Positions 15,942 to 23,829 are shown, numbered from the stretch's first letter. The stretch is DNA of 33,093 nucleotides from Alphaproteobacteria bacterium (GCA_018969425.1 JAGWYJ010000036.1:1-33093), one strand, 5' to 3'. Translations and numbers: made by a program. Notes: generated by a model not told the origin, from the letters alone.

Positions 15942-16398
15942 AGCTTCCCAGCCTTCAGACCAGCCAGACCCCAGCGGACTCTCCCCCGCAGGTGGACGAG
16001 GAGCGACGGGCTTGCGGTCGAACCGTCACGTGAACGACGCACCGCCTTGTGTGATCGCGGCGTCCTCAAAGGCGGGCGTCTGCTGATGAAAAGCGTCTCC
16101 GCCGCTTCTGGGGACGAGGCTAGCCGTGAGCGCGGACGTTCGGACCAATGGACGTCTTGCAGCCAAGGCTCGGCTGACGAGTTCATCCGGAGCGCCGTTG
16201 CCGTCCTGGAGCGGTTGCCAACGGCTTGGGCCGCAGGACATTCTCCGTCTCGATCAGGCGGATGGCTCGTTCGACGGGCGCTATATCGGCATCAAGGGCG
16301 CGGACGACATCGTCGTCCCGCTCGCTCCGCTATTGCCTCTCGGGGTCGGACGGAGCCGAAAGTAGCCGCCCCATAACCTGCTATTTGCCCATCGAGGA
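15942..16398. other. Islet stretch without a recognised gene
   Basis: Reading frames on both strands overlap extensively and none has a family signature. A plus-strand frame (16126-16365) ends in a protein-like DGRYIGIKGADDIVVPLAPL segment that could be the tail of a decayed gene, but I cannot identify it. The region ends just before the VapB operator. Confidence 0.4.
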
Positions 16399-16420
16399 GG
16401 CATATGCTACGACATATGCC
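16399..16420. promoter_or_regulatory. Palindromic operator upstream of vapBC-1
   Basis: Perfect eight-base arms, GGCATATG and CATATGCC, flank CTACGA, ending 17 bases before the GTG start. VapB/AbrB antitoxins typically repress their own operon by binding such AT-centred palindromes, so autoregulation is likely. Confidence 0.7.
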
Positions 16421-16437
16421 ATACCGAGGGGTGATCC

Positions 16438-16671
16438 GTGACTGCCGAACGCAAGGTGAAGATCTTCAGGAACGGCCGCAATCAGGCGGTCCGCATCCCC
16501 CGGGAGTTCGAGCTTCCGGGGGAAGACGCGGTCATGCGCAAGGAAGGCGAGCGGCTCGTCATCGAGCCCGCCGCGCCCCAATCGCTATTGGCTTTGCTCA
16601 AGACCCTAAAACCGATCGACGAGGACTTCGCGCCGATCCCTGACCCGGCGCCGGAGCCCGTCGAGCTATGA
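16438..16671 (+). CDS. vapB: VapB-type antitoxin (SpoVT-AbrB domain)
   Basis: A 77-residue protein starting at GTG with GAGGGG upstream. The N-terminal swapped-hairpin AbrB domain reads KVKIFRNGRNQAVRIPREFEL and EGERLVIEP (residues 6-45). The proline-rich tail would wrap the toxin. It neutralises the VapC encoded next and represses the operon. Its stop overlaps the vapC ATG by four bases. It sits inside the repeat-bounded islet. Confidence 0.92.
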   Translation: MTAERKVKIFRNGRNQAVRIPREFELPGEDAVMRKEGERLVIEPAAPQSLLALLKTLKPIDEDFAPIPDPAPEPVEL

Positions 16672-17072
16672 CCGCGCGCTTTCTGCTCGACACCAACATT
16701 GTCTCCGACCTCGTGCGCCACCCGCAGGGACGCGCGGCGGCAAGGATCGCCGAGCTGGGCGAGGATGCAGTTGCAACAAGCATCATCGTCGCCGCCGAGC
16801 TTCGTTACGGCGCCGCAAAAAAAGGATCGGCGCGGCTCGCAATCCAACTTGAAACAATCCTGGGAGCGCTGGAAGTCATCCCCTTTGATGCGCCGACGGA
16901 CGCGATCTATGGAAATGCGCGCGTCGCGCTGGAGGCGGCAGGTACTCCAATTGGAGGGAATGACCTTTTGATCGGCGCGCAGGCGCTCGCGTTGGATATG
17001 GTTGTTGTGACAAACAATGAGCGTGAGTTCGCGCGTGTTGCTGGGTTGAAGATCGAAAATTGGCTCAGTTAG
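16668..17072 (+). CDS. vapC: VapC-type PIN-domain ribonuclease toxin
   Basis: A 134-residue PIN-domain protein of the normal size. The acidic Mg-binding residues are visible: D8 in LLDTN, E44 in AAELRYG and D99 in GGNDLLIGAQA, with VTNNEREF (114-121) at the fourth position, as in FitB/VapC enzymes. It would cleave tRNA or rRNA when free of VapB. All catalytic residues are intact, so it is likely functional. GC content drops somewhat toward its 3' end. Position within a repeat-bounded islet suggests it was acquired with it. Confidence 0.93.
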   Translation: MTARFLLDTNIVSDLVRHPQGRAAARIAELGEDAVATSIIVAAELRYGAAKKGSARLAIQLETILGALEVIPFDAPTDAIYGNARVALEAAGTPIGGNDLLIGAQALALDMVVVTNNEREFARVAGLKIENWLS

Positions 17073-17502
17073 CCATGTCTCGTTGCATGAACACACATCA
17101 AGCCCGTGCACACCAGGAGCCTTTGACAGGCCAGGCGCTTACGCGCTCTTTCGCGTTGGCTGGACAAGACCATCTGATATCTTGTGCTCTGACGCCCTTT
17201 ATCAGACTGTCGGGAAGCAGTCGTCGATCATGACGACGAGCTGACGTCTGACAGCGGGCTATTCACGCACGGAGCGCTGCTACTCAATCAAAGTCGCATT
17301 CAGCTCCAGATCAACCAATTTCGCGGTCGCCTCATCGCCTGAACAATGACCCTGTGTTCGCCCAGCGCGACGGATCCTCGGGTTCAAGACCTCGATGCCT
17401 TTGGTGGCGCAAATCTCTGCGTCCCTCGGGCGGACGGTTGAGGAAGGGGACCGCCTTCTTCCATGCCGGTCTCCAGCTCGGCGCGATCGTGGGCTGACGC
17501 CC
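17073..17502. other. Islet stretch without a recognised gene
   Basis: These 430 bases between vapC-1 and the right direct repeat show no supported gene, no transposase fragment and no tRNA. They may be decayed sequence imported with the islet. Confidence 0.5.
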
Positions 17503-17541
17503 CCGGCCCTGACCGGGTTGGAGACGCCTCAGCCGCTGGCG
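17503..17541. repeat. 39-bp direct repeat, right copy, overlapping the 3' end of the VOC gene
   Basis: The copy matches 15608-15646 at 38 of 39 bases and contains the VOC stop codon (17529-17531). The left arm of the hairpin seen at 15604 is missing here and replaced by unrelated bases, consistent with an insertion that separated VOC from its terminator. Confidence 0.85.
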
Positions 17542-18584
17542 AGCCGCCCGAGCGGAACTGCCGAATAGGGCGAAGAGGTATCGACCTGAAGGAAGCCCAG
17601 GAGATTGCCGTCGGGGTCCCGGCCGAACGACATGATGCCGGCGTCGATGGTCTTTGCATCCGAGACGAGCTCTCCGCCCGCCTCGACCAGTTTCTTCGCG
17701 GCGAGAGCGGCATCCGAGACGTCCAGAACGATCATGTTGTAGCCGAGCGCCTGGACTGGACGCGCCGTGACCGGAGCGGACGCCGGATGATTGAGATATT
17801 CCCAGATCTCAAGCTCGAGATTGCCTAGATTGTACCAGGCGACGTCGAGCTTCACATTGTCGAGGTCGGCGGTCGTATCGAGCGTCTTGTTGACCAGATT
17901 AGAGCGCCGCTCACGGGGATCTCGTCCCAAAACGTGCGTATAGAATGCAACCGTCCGATCGATATCCCGCACGCAGATCGCCACATGACGCATCCGATAG
18001 GACCAGGGCAGGCCTTCCGCCATGATCTGCTCGACCTCCAGCATGGTGCCGTCCGCATCGCGCGCATATCCGTAGAGAACCGGCACATCCGGGCGAAGCT
18101 GTACGAGGTCGCCCGTGCGAGAAACGGGCTTTGCGCCGGCCGCCACGAACTTGCCCCAGAGATTCCGATCGAGCGGAGACTGATGGCAGACATGGGTGAT
18201 GCCCGGCCCCTGAACCGGAACCACACCCGCCTCCCTCGCCGCGCGGGACGGCATGGAAAACTCCATCAGACGGATCTGACCCGTCGCTCCGCGCAGCAGC
18301 CTCGAACGCAGAGGCAGGCTCATCTTCTCAACCACGTAAAAATGTCGGCCGCCCTGGAAGCCGCCCTCTGCAACCGCCTCAAGCCCGCCGGTGGACGTAT
18401 AATACGCCGTGGCGGCTTCAAGGTTGCTGACGGACTGGCCGATATAGGCGATCCCCCGAACCAGCGGTCCTGCCTCGGTCGCAGCGACAGGCGGCGCCGG
18501 TTCAGCGCTCACGCACGCCCCGATCGATGCGAGGCCTGCGCCTGTCGCTCCAAGAAGAAACGCCCGTCGCGTACCCGCCATCAT
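17529..18584 (-). CDS. Tat-exported VOC-superfamily (glyoxalase/dioxygenase-fold) lipoprotein
   Basis: A 351-residue protein. The N-terminus has a twin-arginine motif (TRRAFLL, R6-R7), a hydrophobic stretch and a lipobox (SIGAC), so it is likely exported folded and lipid-anchored. Two vicinal-oxygen-chelate domains follow. The first (about 43-170) is GIAYIGQSVSNLEAATAYYTSTGG through THVCHQS. The second (about 193-340) is MRHVAICVRDIDRTVAFYTHVLG through LELEIWEY and FGRDPDGNLLGFLQVD. H and E positions at strand starts fit metal ligands. It could be an extracytoplasmic isomerase, lyase or extradiol-type enzyme; exported VOC proteins are uncommon. It is 33 bp downstream of the quinoprotein gene on the same strand, with AGGGGAG before its ATG, so probably co-transcribed. 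Confidence 0.85.
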   Translation of the reverse strand: MMAGTRRAFLLGATGAGLASIGACVSAEPAPPVAATEAGPLVRGIAYIGQSVSNLEAATAYYTSTGGLEAVAEGGFQGGRHFYVVEKMSLPLRSRLLRGATGQIRLMEFSMPSRAAREAGVVPVQGPGITHVCHQSPLDRNLWGKFVAAGAKPVSRTGDLVQLRPDVPVLYGYARDADGTMLEVEQIMAEGLPWSYRMRHVAICVRDIDRTVAFYTHVLGRDPRERRSNLVNKTLDTTADLDNVKLDVAWYNLGNLELEIWEYLNHPASAPVTARPVQALGYNMIVLDVSDAALAAKKLVEAGGELVSDAKTIDAGIMSFGRDPDGNLLGFLQVDTSSPYSAVPLGRLASG

Positions 18585-18617
18585 GTCGACATCTCCCCTG
18601 ACTTACCCTCATCACCT

Positions 18618-20546
18618 TCAGTCCGCGCTGAAGGCGAGCAGAAGATTACCAGCCTTCTGGCCGAACCGGTCATATCCTGAAACTGCGTAGACGGCATCGC
18701 CCGCAACCACGGGACCGGCTGAATCAATTCCTCCCCCAGCCCCGCGCACGCCGTTGACCGTCTCAAACTCCTTATTGGTGTCGAACGTCCATAGGACGCG
18801 CCCGTCAGAGGCGGCGAATGCACGAAGCTGACCATCGAGGGAGGCGCCGAAGATCACGCCTGGCGCGAGGGTCGCCGGCGCAGACAATCCTGGAGAACAC
18901 CTCCAGCTTGTCTCTCCACAGGTATTGGGCAGAACATTCGACCAGAGGATCCGTCCGGTCGCCAGATCGAGAGCATGGAGGCCAGACTGAGGCGGGAGAT
19001 GAGCATCCTGCGGATAGGCGGTCAGATCCGATACCGGCGCGTAAAGAACGTCTGCGTTCGCGGTCATGCCCCAGTGCACCCCGCCCATAATGCCTCCACG
19101 TCCGGGCTTCGCCTTCCAGACAAGCGCGCCCTGGCGATCCGGATCGAGAGCATAGACATAGCCCGACTTCTGACCGGCAAGGACGAGACTTCCGCCGCCT
19201 GGGCGATCGACAAGAACCGGCGGCGCCCCGAAGTCGTAATCGGGTCCGGTATTGACCGGACAATTGGCGCCGCTGGCGCAGGCCGCATTCCAGACATCCT
19301 GACCCAGCGCCTGAAAGCTCCACTCGATCCGGCCTGTGCCCATATCGAGCGCCACGATCGAATCGCTCTTGTCAGACGCCGGATGGGAATAGTTCTCGCC
19401 TGTCCCGACATAGATCCTGCGACGCGCAAGATCGAGCGTAGGCGACCCCCAGACGGGCGCGCCTGAAGGACCGAACATCTCGGCGCCTTCACGGTTAATC
19501 CCCTGTCGGGTCGGCGTTTCCGAGACCATATAGGTCTTCCATCGGAGTGCGCCCGTGCCTGCATCCAGCGCAGCGACCGCGCCCCTGAAGGTGCAGCAGG
19601 GATACTTGCCGTCCATCGCCGCGACCACCTCGAGAGAGGAGATCGGAACGTAAAGAACGCCCTCATGGAGTCTCGGAGCGCCGGTGATGGTGGTTTGCGC
19701 ATGCCCCTCCGGCCGAACGCTCCAGAGGAGGCTGCGGGACTGGATATCGAGAGCATGAACCCATCCGCCGTAATCCCCGAAATAGAGCCTCATAGCCTGT
19801 CCGGCGGCATCGGCCTCGACGATGAGGGAGGAGCGGATCTCACGCTCAGTTGCAAGGCTCCAGCGTATGCAGCCTGTTTTCGCATTCAGCGCATAAACGA
19901 CCCCGAACTGATCCGCAGTGAACAGAGTGTCTCCCGCAATCGTCGGCTGGACCCGGGCGCGGGAAGCGTTGGGAAAGGCGAAGACCCATTTAAGACTAAG
20001 CCGCGCGGCGGTCTCAACCCCGAGGGAGGTTGTCTCAGGTCCGACGGCGCGGGTGTTACGGGACGACATGCCCCAGTCGGACACCAGCACAGGCCCAAGG
20101 CGTGCCGTCTCACCCGCCGGACAGAGGCCAGCCTCGGCCACGCCCTGAGCCGGCGCGTTGGCCTCCGCCTTCGAAAGATAGCGCGCCACCGCCTGGCGCT
20201 CATCGGAGCTCAGCCCCGCCGCCTGAACCCGCATCACGCCCTGCTCCATCGCGCTCACGATGCGGGACGCCGGGAGCGCCGTCAGCGCTGCGCGCAAGGG
20301 CGCCTGCGAAACGCCTCCGTCATGACAGGACGCGCAGGCGCGCTTATAGACGGCCTCGCCCAGGTTTGCACCCTCATGGACAAGCGCATCAGCGGCCGCC
20401 GCGCTCGCCTGATGGGTCTGGGCCGAGGGAGGCGCGGAACCAACGCAGCCTCCGATGACAAGAAGCGCACCCCAGAGACCTGCCAGCGCAAACGAGACGC
20501 CCGCCCTGCGGCCGGAAGATCGTCCAGAGACCTGCAACCGGATCAT
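18618..20546 (-). CDS. Cytochrome c-PQQ quinoprotein dehydrogenase, polyvinyl-alcohol-dehydrogenase-like lipoprotein
   Basis: A 642-residue protein. The hydrophobic N-terminus ends in a lipobox (LVIGGC, C34). Residues 60-130 form a small cytochrome c domain with heme motif CASCH (71-75). The remainder is an eight-bladed PQQ beta-propeller with repeated segments such as GVVYALNAKTGCIRWSLATE, GWVHALDIQSRSLLWSV, AVAALDAGTGALRWKTYMV and SIVALDMGTGRIEWSF. The order, heme first and propeller second, is that of polyvinyl-alcohol dehydrogenase (EC 1.1.2.6). It would oxidise secondary alcohols in the periplasm and pass electrons to the heme and respiratory chain. The true substrate may be another alcohol or polymer. 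It heads an operon with the VOC gene and is divergent from TetR-2, which may regulate it. Confidence 0.9.
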   Translation of the reverse strand: MIRLQVSGRSSGRRAGVSFALAGLWGALLVIGGCVGSAPPSAQTHQASAAAADALVHEGANLGEAVYKRACASCHDGGVSQAPLRAALTALPASRIVSAMEQGVMRVQAAGLSSDERQAVARYLSKAEANAPAQGVAEAGLCPAGETARLGPVLVSDWGMSSRNTRAVGPETTSLGVETAARLSLKWVFAFPNASRARVQPTIAGDTLFTADQFGVVYALNAKTGCIRWSLATEREIRSSLIVEADAAGQAMRLYFGDYGGWVHALDIQSRSLLWSVRPEGHAQTTITGAPRLHEGVLYVPISSLEVVAAMDGKYPCCTFRGAVAALDAGTGALRWKTYMVSETPTRQGINREGAEMFGPSGAPVWGSPTLDLARRRIYVGTGENYSHPASDKSDSIVALDMGTGRIEWSFQALGQDVWNAACASGANCPVNTGPDYDFGAPPVLVDRPGGGSLVLAGQKSGYVYALDPDRQGALVWKAKPGRGGIMGGVHWGMTANADVLYAPVSDLTAYPQDAHLPPQSGLHALDLATGRILWSNVLPNTCGETSWRCSPGLSAPATLAPGVIFGASLDGQLRAFAASDGRVLWTFDTNKEFETVNGVRGAGGGIDSAGPVVAGDAVYAVSGYDRFGQKAGNLLLAFSAD

Positions 20547-20664
20547 CTCGCCTCCTGGATCCTCACAAACATGGCCCGCCCCCGTCGACGCAGACTGTGG
20601 TTCATTACTGGACAGGAGGTCAATAGAGACAAAGAGAATGACGCAGATGACTTGACCTTGACGC

Positions 20665-20687
20665 TCGGGAGCTCTTGATAGAGCCCG
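20665..20687. promoter_or_regulatory. Imperfect palindrome between the quinoprotein gene and TetR-2
   Basis: CGGG(A)GCTC and GAGCCCG flank TTGATA in the 176-bp divergent intergenic region, 36 bp before the TetR-2 start. A TetR-2 operator is possible, but the bulge and short arms make this uncertain. Confidence 0.3.
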
Positions 20688-20722
20688 GATCGGGTCATAT
20701 GCGCGACCGATGGTAAGGACCG

Positions 20723-21394
20723 ATGTCTCAAATGGCTCAGCGCCCCGTCACACGGACACGCACCCGCCTTTCGCCCGAGATACGGCGTGAGCAGATCCTC
20801 GACCATGCCGGCCGCATTGTCGCGACCGAAGGACTGACCGGCGTCAGCATGGAGCGCATTGCGCGTGAAGCCGGGATTTCGAAGGCGCTCATCTACGCCT
20901 ATTTCTCAAACCAGACCGTGTTGCTCAAGGATCTGTTGCGTCGGGACCTCGAGCGCATTCAGACGGAGCAGATGGCGGCGGCGACATCCGCCCGGACATT
21001 CCCGGAGCTTGTAAGGAACACGACCCATGTGGCCCTGATAGAAGCCGAGCGCCGCGGCGGCCTGATCAGCCGCCTTCTGGAAGAGCCCTCTCTTGATACG
21101 GTGCGCACGCACCGTCACGCATCAAACGTCCGATATCTCGCCCGGCGTATCGCTGAAGAGTTCGGGGTTTCCATGCCTGACGCCCTCGCCCTGACCGAAA
21201 TCGGCCTCGGCCTGACCCGGGCGGCCGGCGAGCTCATCCGCCGCTCGGGAGCGCGTCGGGAAGATATTGAAGACATGACCGTTGAGATGATCATCGGCGC
21301 AGTCCGCTCCGGCGCAGCTCAGAGACGCAGGCGCGAAAAAGACGCCCCGTCCGTGCGCCGGCGCAGGACGAAAAGCTCGTCATCACGCACTTGA
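20723..21394 (+). CDS. TetR-family transcriptional regulator (TetR-2)
   Basis: A 223-residue protein with an N-terminal TetR helix-turn-helix: RREQILDHAGRIVATEGLTG, then VSMERIAREAGISKALIYAYFSNQTVLLKDLL (about residues 21-72). The ligand domain is helical, and the C-terminus is a highly basic tail rich in R, K and S. It is divergent from the quinoprotein gene and is followed within 53 bp by an SDR gene on its own strand. Control of both directions is the simplest reading. Its HTH differs from TetR-1, so the two probably recognise different operators. Confidence 0.92.
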   Translation: MSQMAQRPVTRTRTRLSPEIRREQILDHAGRIVATEGLTGVSMERIAREAGISKALIYAYFSNQTVLLKDLLRRDLERIQTEQMAAATSARTFPELVRNTTHVALIEAERRGGLISRLLEEPSLDTVRTHRHASNVRYLARRIAEEFGVSMPDALALTEIGLGLTRAAGELIRRSGARREDIEDMTVEMIIGAVRSGAAQRRRREKDAPSVRRRRTKSSSSRT

Positions 21395-21447
21395 AATCCG
21401 GACCATCAAACGCCGCGCCCTAACAAGTTCTCGTCAGGAACCCGATC

Positions 21448-22215
21448 ATGGACCTCCAGCTCTCCGGAAAACGCGTCATCATCACCGGCGCCACCCGCGG
21501 CATCGGGCGCGCCATCGCCGAACGGCTGGCTGAGGAAGGCGCCTCGATCGGATTTTGCGCCCGGACACCCGAGGCGGTGAAGGAAGCAGAGACATCCCTG
21601 CGCGCGCGCGGGGTCCAGGCGTTCGGAGAGGCTCTCGATGTTCGCGACGCATCGGCGTTCAACGCGTGGTTTTCCCGCGTCGTCGATCAACTGGGCGGTC
21701 TCGACATCGCCATCAGCAATGTCTCAACGCGTCCGACGCTCCAGGGCGAAGCAGGCTGGCGCGAAGCGTTCGAGACCGACTTCCTGCAACATGTGCGCTT
21801 CTCCGATCTGGCCCTGCCGAACCTCAAATCAGGAGAGAGCCCCAGCCTCCTCTTCGTCTCTTCCATCGCCTCGGTCCTGACCACCCTGCCGCCCGGGGAG
21901 GACGGCTATGGAACCATGAAGGCGGCCCTTCTGTCTCTGACCGGCCAGCTGGCCGCGAAGTGCGGATCACGCAACATCCGCGTGAACGCCGTCTCGCCCG
22001 GACCGATCTTCTTTGCCGGGGGCGTGTGGGACCAGATCCGGCAGGGCGCACCGGCGCTGTTCGAGCGCGCCGCCCAGTTCAGCGCGCTGGGACGCCACGG
22101 GCGGCCCGAAGAGGTCGCTGATGCAGTCGCCTTCCTGGTCAGCCCCAGAGCCTCCTATATCACCGGCGCCAATCTCCGCATCGACGGCGGCGCGCTCAAG
22201 ACTGTGAACTTCTGA
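21448..22215 (+). CDS. Short-chain dehydrogenase/reductase (SDR)
   Basis: A 255-residue classical SDR. The cofactor-binding motif is TGATRGIG (13-20), the NNAG position reads SNVS (90-93), and the catalytic serine lies in FVSSIAS (S138/S139). The active-site pair is Y154 and K158 in YGTMK, and the C-terminal YITGANLRIDGG is present. R39 after the second strand (CART) suggests NADP(H), tentatively. It would interconvert an alcohol and a ketone in the cytoplasm. AGGAAC lies upstream of the ATG. It lies 40 bp before the epoxide-hydrolase-like gene and 53 bp after TetR-2, forming a likely three-gene operon. Confidence 0.93.
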   Translation: MDLQLSGKRVIITGATRGIGRAIAERLAEEGASIGFCARTPEAVKEAETSLRARGVQAFGEALDVRDASAFNAWFSRVVDQLGGLDIAISNVSTRPTLQGEAGWREAFETDFLQHVRFSDLALPNLKSGESPSLLFVSSIASVLTTLPPGEDGYGTMKAALLSLTGQLAAKCGSRNIRVNAVSPGPIFFAGGVWDQIRQGAPALFERAAQFSALGRHGRPEEVADAVAFLVSPRASYITGANLRIDGGALKTVNF

Positions 22216-22255
22216 GACGCAGGCGACCTTTCCTCCAGTCGAAGGACACCTTTCG

Positions 22256-23212
22256 ATGATCCGCATCCGCGCCGCAGCCCTGACCCTGGCTCTCTTCCTG
22301 TCGACGGGCGCGGCGGCGCCGCCCTGGCTCAGCGAGGCGGAGGCGCAGGCAGTCTCCTCCGCCCCCGCAAAGGCGGCGGACAGCCGGTATGCAACCGCCC
22401 CGGACGGGGTGAAGATCCATTACACCGCCACCGGCGAAGGGCCTCTGGTGGTGATGATCCACGGCTTTCCCGATTATGCCGGCACCTGGTCGAAACTGAT
22501 CCCCGCCCTCAGCGACAATTACCGGACCGTCGCGATCGACACCCGCGGCTACAATTATTCGGACAAACCGACGGATGTGGACAGCTACAGACGCGACCGT
22601 CTCGTGGCCGATGTGGAGGCCGTCATCCACGCCGAGGGGCGCACGAAAGCTACCGTGATCGGTCACGACTTCGGGGCCTTCATCGCCTGGTTCTTCGCCT
22701 TCGATCGTCCGGAGATGACCGCCTCTCTTGTGATCCTGTCCGTTCCCCATCCGGCCAACTTCGCCAACGAGCTGGCGACCAATCCAGAGCAGATGCGCAA
22801 CAGCCAGTACGCCCTCGCTCTTCAGGCGGAGGGATCCGAGCGCGCCCTGAGCGCGGAGCGCTTCGCTGCTGGCCGGACAGACCCTGTCGAACGGCAGGCC
22901 TATCTCGAGGCGCTGAAGCGGTCGGATTTTCGGGCCATGACGAACTATTATCGGGCGAACTTCCCCATCGGCCCCAACGCGCCGAAACCAGGCGAGCCGC
23001 CAGCTCAGTTCCCGCCAGTGACGGCGCCGGTCCTGGTGATCCACGGGGTGAAGGATCCCTATCTTCTCGCCTCGGGTCACTCCCGCAGCTGGGAGCGCAT
23101 CAGCCGTGACAGCACCTTCCTGATGATCCCGGACGCCGATCACAACGTCCATCTCGACGCGCCAGCCCTCGTGAACAGAACGATCCGCGACTGGCTCGAC
23201 GCCAGACGGTGA
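22256..23212 (+). CDS. Exported alpha/beta-hydrolase, epoxide hydrolase/haloalkane dehalogenase type
   Basis: A 318-residue protein with a signal peptide (about residues 1-32, ending EAEAQA). The oxyanion motif is HGFPDYAGTW (69-78). The nucleophile elbow is GHDFGA with aspartate D138, not serine, as in epoxide hydrolases and haloalkane dehalogenases. D267 (GVKDPY) and H296 (DADHNVHLDAP) would complete the triad, and DTRGYNYSDKP is the usual strand-4 region. It would open an epoxide or displace a halide with water. A predicted periplasmic location is unusual for this mostly cytoplasmic family. AAGGA precedes the ATG. It is the last gene of the TetR-2/SDR operon. Confidence 0.9.
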   Translation: MIRIRAAALTLALFLSTGAAAPPWLSEAEAQAVSSAPAKAADSRYATAPDGVKIHYTATGEGPLVVMIHGFPDYAGTWSKLIPALSDNYRTVAIDTRGYNYSDKPTDVDSYRRDRLVADVEAVIHAEGRTKATVIGHDFGAFIAWFFAFDRPEMTASLVILSVPHPANFANELATNPEQMRNSQYALALQAEGSERALSAERFAAGRTDPVERQAYLEALKRSDFRAMTNYYRANFPIGPNAPKPGEPPAQFPPVTAPVLVIHGVKDPYLLASGHSRSWERISRDSTFLMIPDADHNVHLDAPALVNRTIRDWLDARR

Positions 23213-23394
23213 ACGCGAGGGAACTTCCCCGGATCCGAGGTCAGACTGAGACGAAAAAGCCGCTGGACGCCTCACGGCTTGCAGGAGATGGGACGCAAAA
23301 GGACCGAAAGTGAAGATCGCGCCTACTCCTGATGATCCGCGGCGCTTACGACCGCGGCGGCCACTCTACGACCGGTCTACGAGATTCAGCGAAC

Positions 23395-23829
23395 TCAGCA
23401 GGGGTCATCACCGCTTCCAGCTCCTTGAAGAAACCTCCTCAGGAACCTCGTCGCCTTCGGCAAGGTCATACGATTTCGGACGTCCGCCTTATTTAACTGC
23501 ACGCCTTCACCTGCGTACCTGTCATGTATGAGCGCCAGACTGTACTGAGTCGCTGGATCGCCCTGCCCAGCGGCGAGATGATGCCAGCCGACGGCCTCGA
23601 CCTATTGGAGACCATCTCTCTCCGGCACGCCCAGCCCTTCCCGGTTCATTAGCCCCATGATGGTGTGGGCGGCTGCGTCGTCCGTCTCTGCGGCGAGACA
23701 ATACCAGAGCACAGCCTCGAGATGGTTCCGTGGCGCGCCCAGGCCCTCATGGAGCATACAACCCACGCTGCTCTGGGCCTCAGGATTGCTCAGCTCTGCG
23801 GCAAGGCGATGGGGCCGCACGGCCGCCAC
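23395..23829 (-). pseudogene. Sel1-repeat protein pseudogene with in-frame amber codon
   Basis: The minus strand encodes Sel1-type repeats: NPEAQSSVGCMLHEGLG, LEAVLWYCLAAETDDAAAH and MNREGLGVPERDG. A TAG follows (23604-23602), then in the same frame VEAVGWHHLAAGQGDPATQY and AGEGVQLNKAD before a final TGA at 23397-23395. The repeat pattern continues across the stop, so the gene is interrupted rather than merely short. No good start or ribosome-binding site is seen at 23829, and a stop lies just upstream, so the N-terminus is also missing. Intact relatives often act as scaffolds near the cell envelope. Confidence 0.65.

Noticed and set aside
16126-16365. 79-residue frame before vapB-1 as a gene
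   Set aside because: No ribosome-binding site or family match; only its last part looks protein-like, so it is mentioned only as possible decay.
17360-17410. tRNA-like GGTTCAAGAC segment in the islet as a tRNA fragment or attachment site
   Set aside because: The flanking bases do not form a T-stem and no acceptor or anticodon arm can be built.
18818-20678. Long plus-strand frames opposite the quinoprotein gene (and similar frames opposite the sulfatase, GST and ligase genes)
   Set aside because: They are antisense shadows of well-supported genes, with no domain signatures.
18618-23212. Complete polyvinyl-alcohol operon (dehydrogenase plus oxidised-PVA hydrolase)
   Set aside because: The nearby alpha/beta-hydrolase has an aspartate nucleophile of the epoxide-hydrolase type, not the serine lipase-like oxidised-PVA hydrolase.
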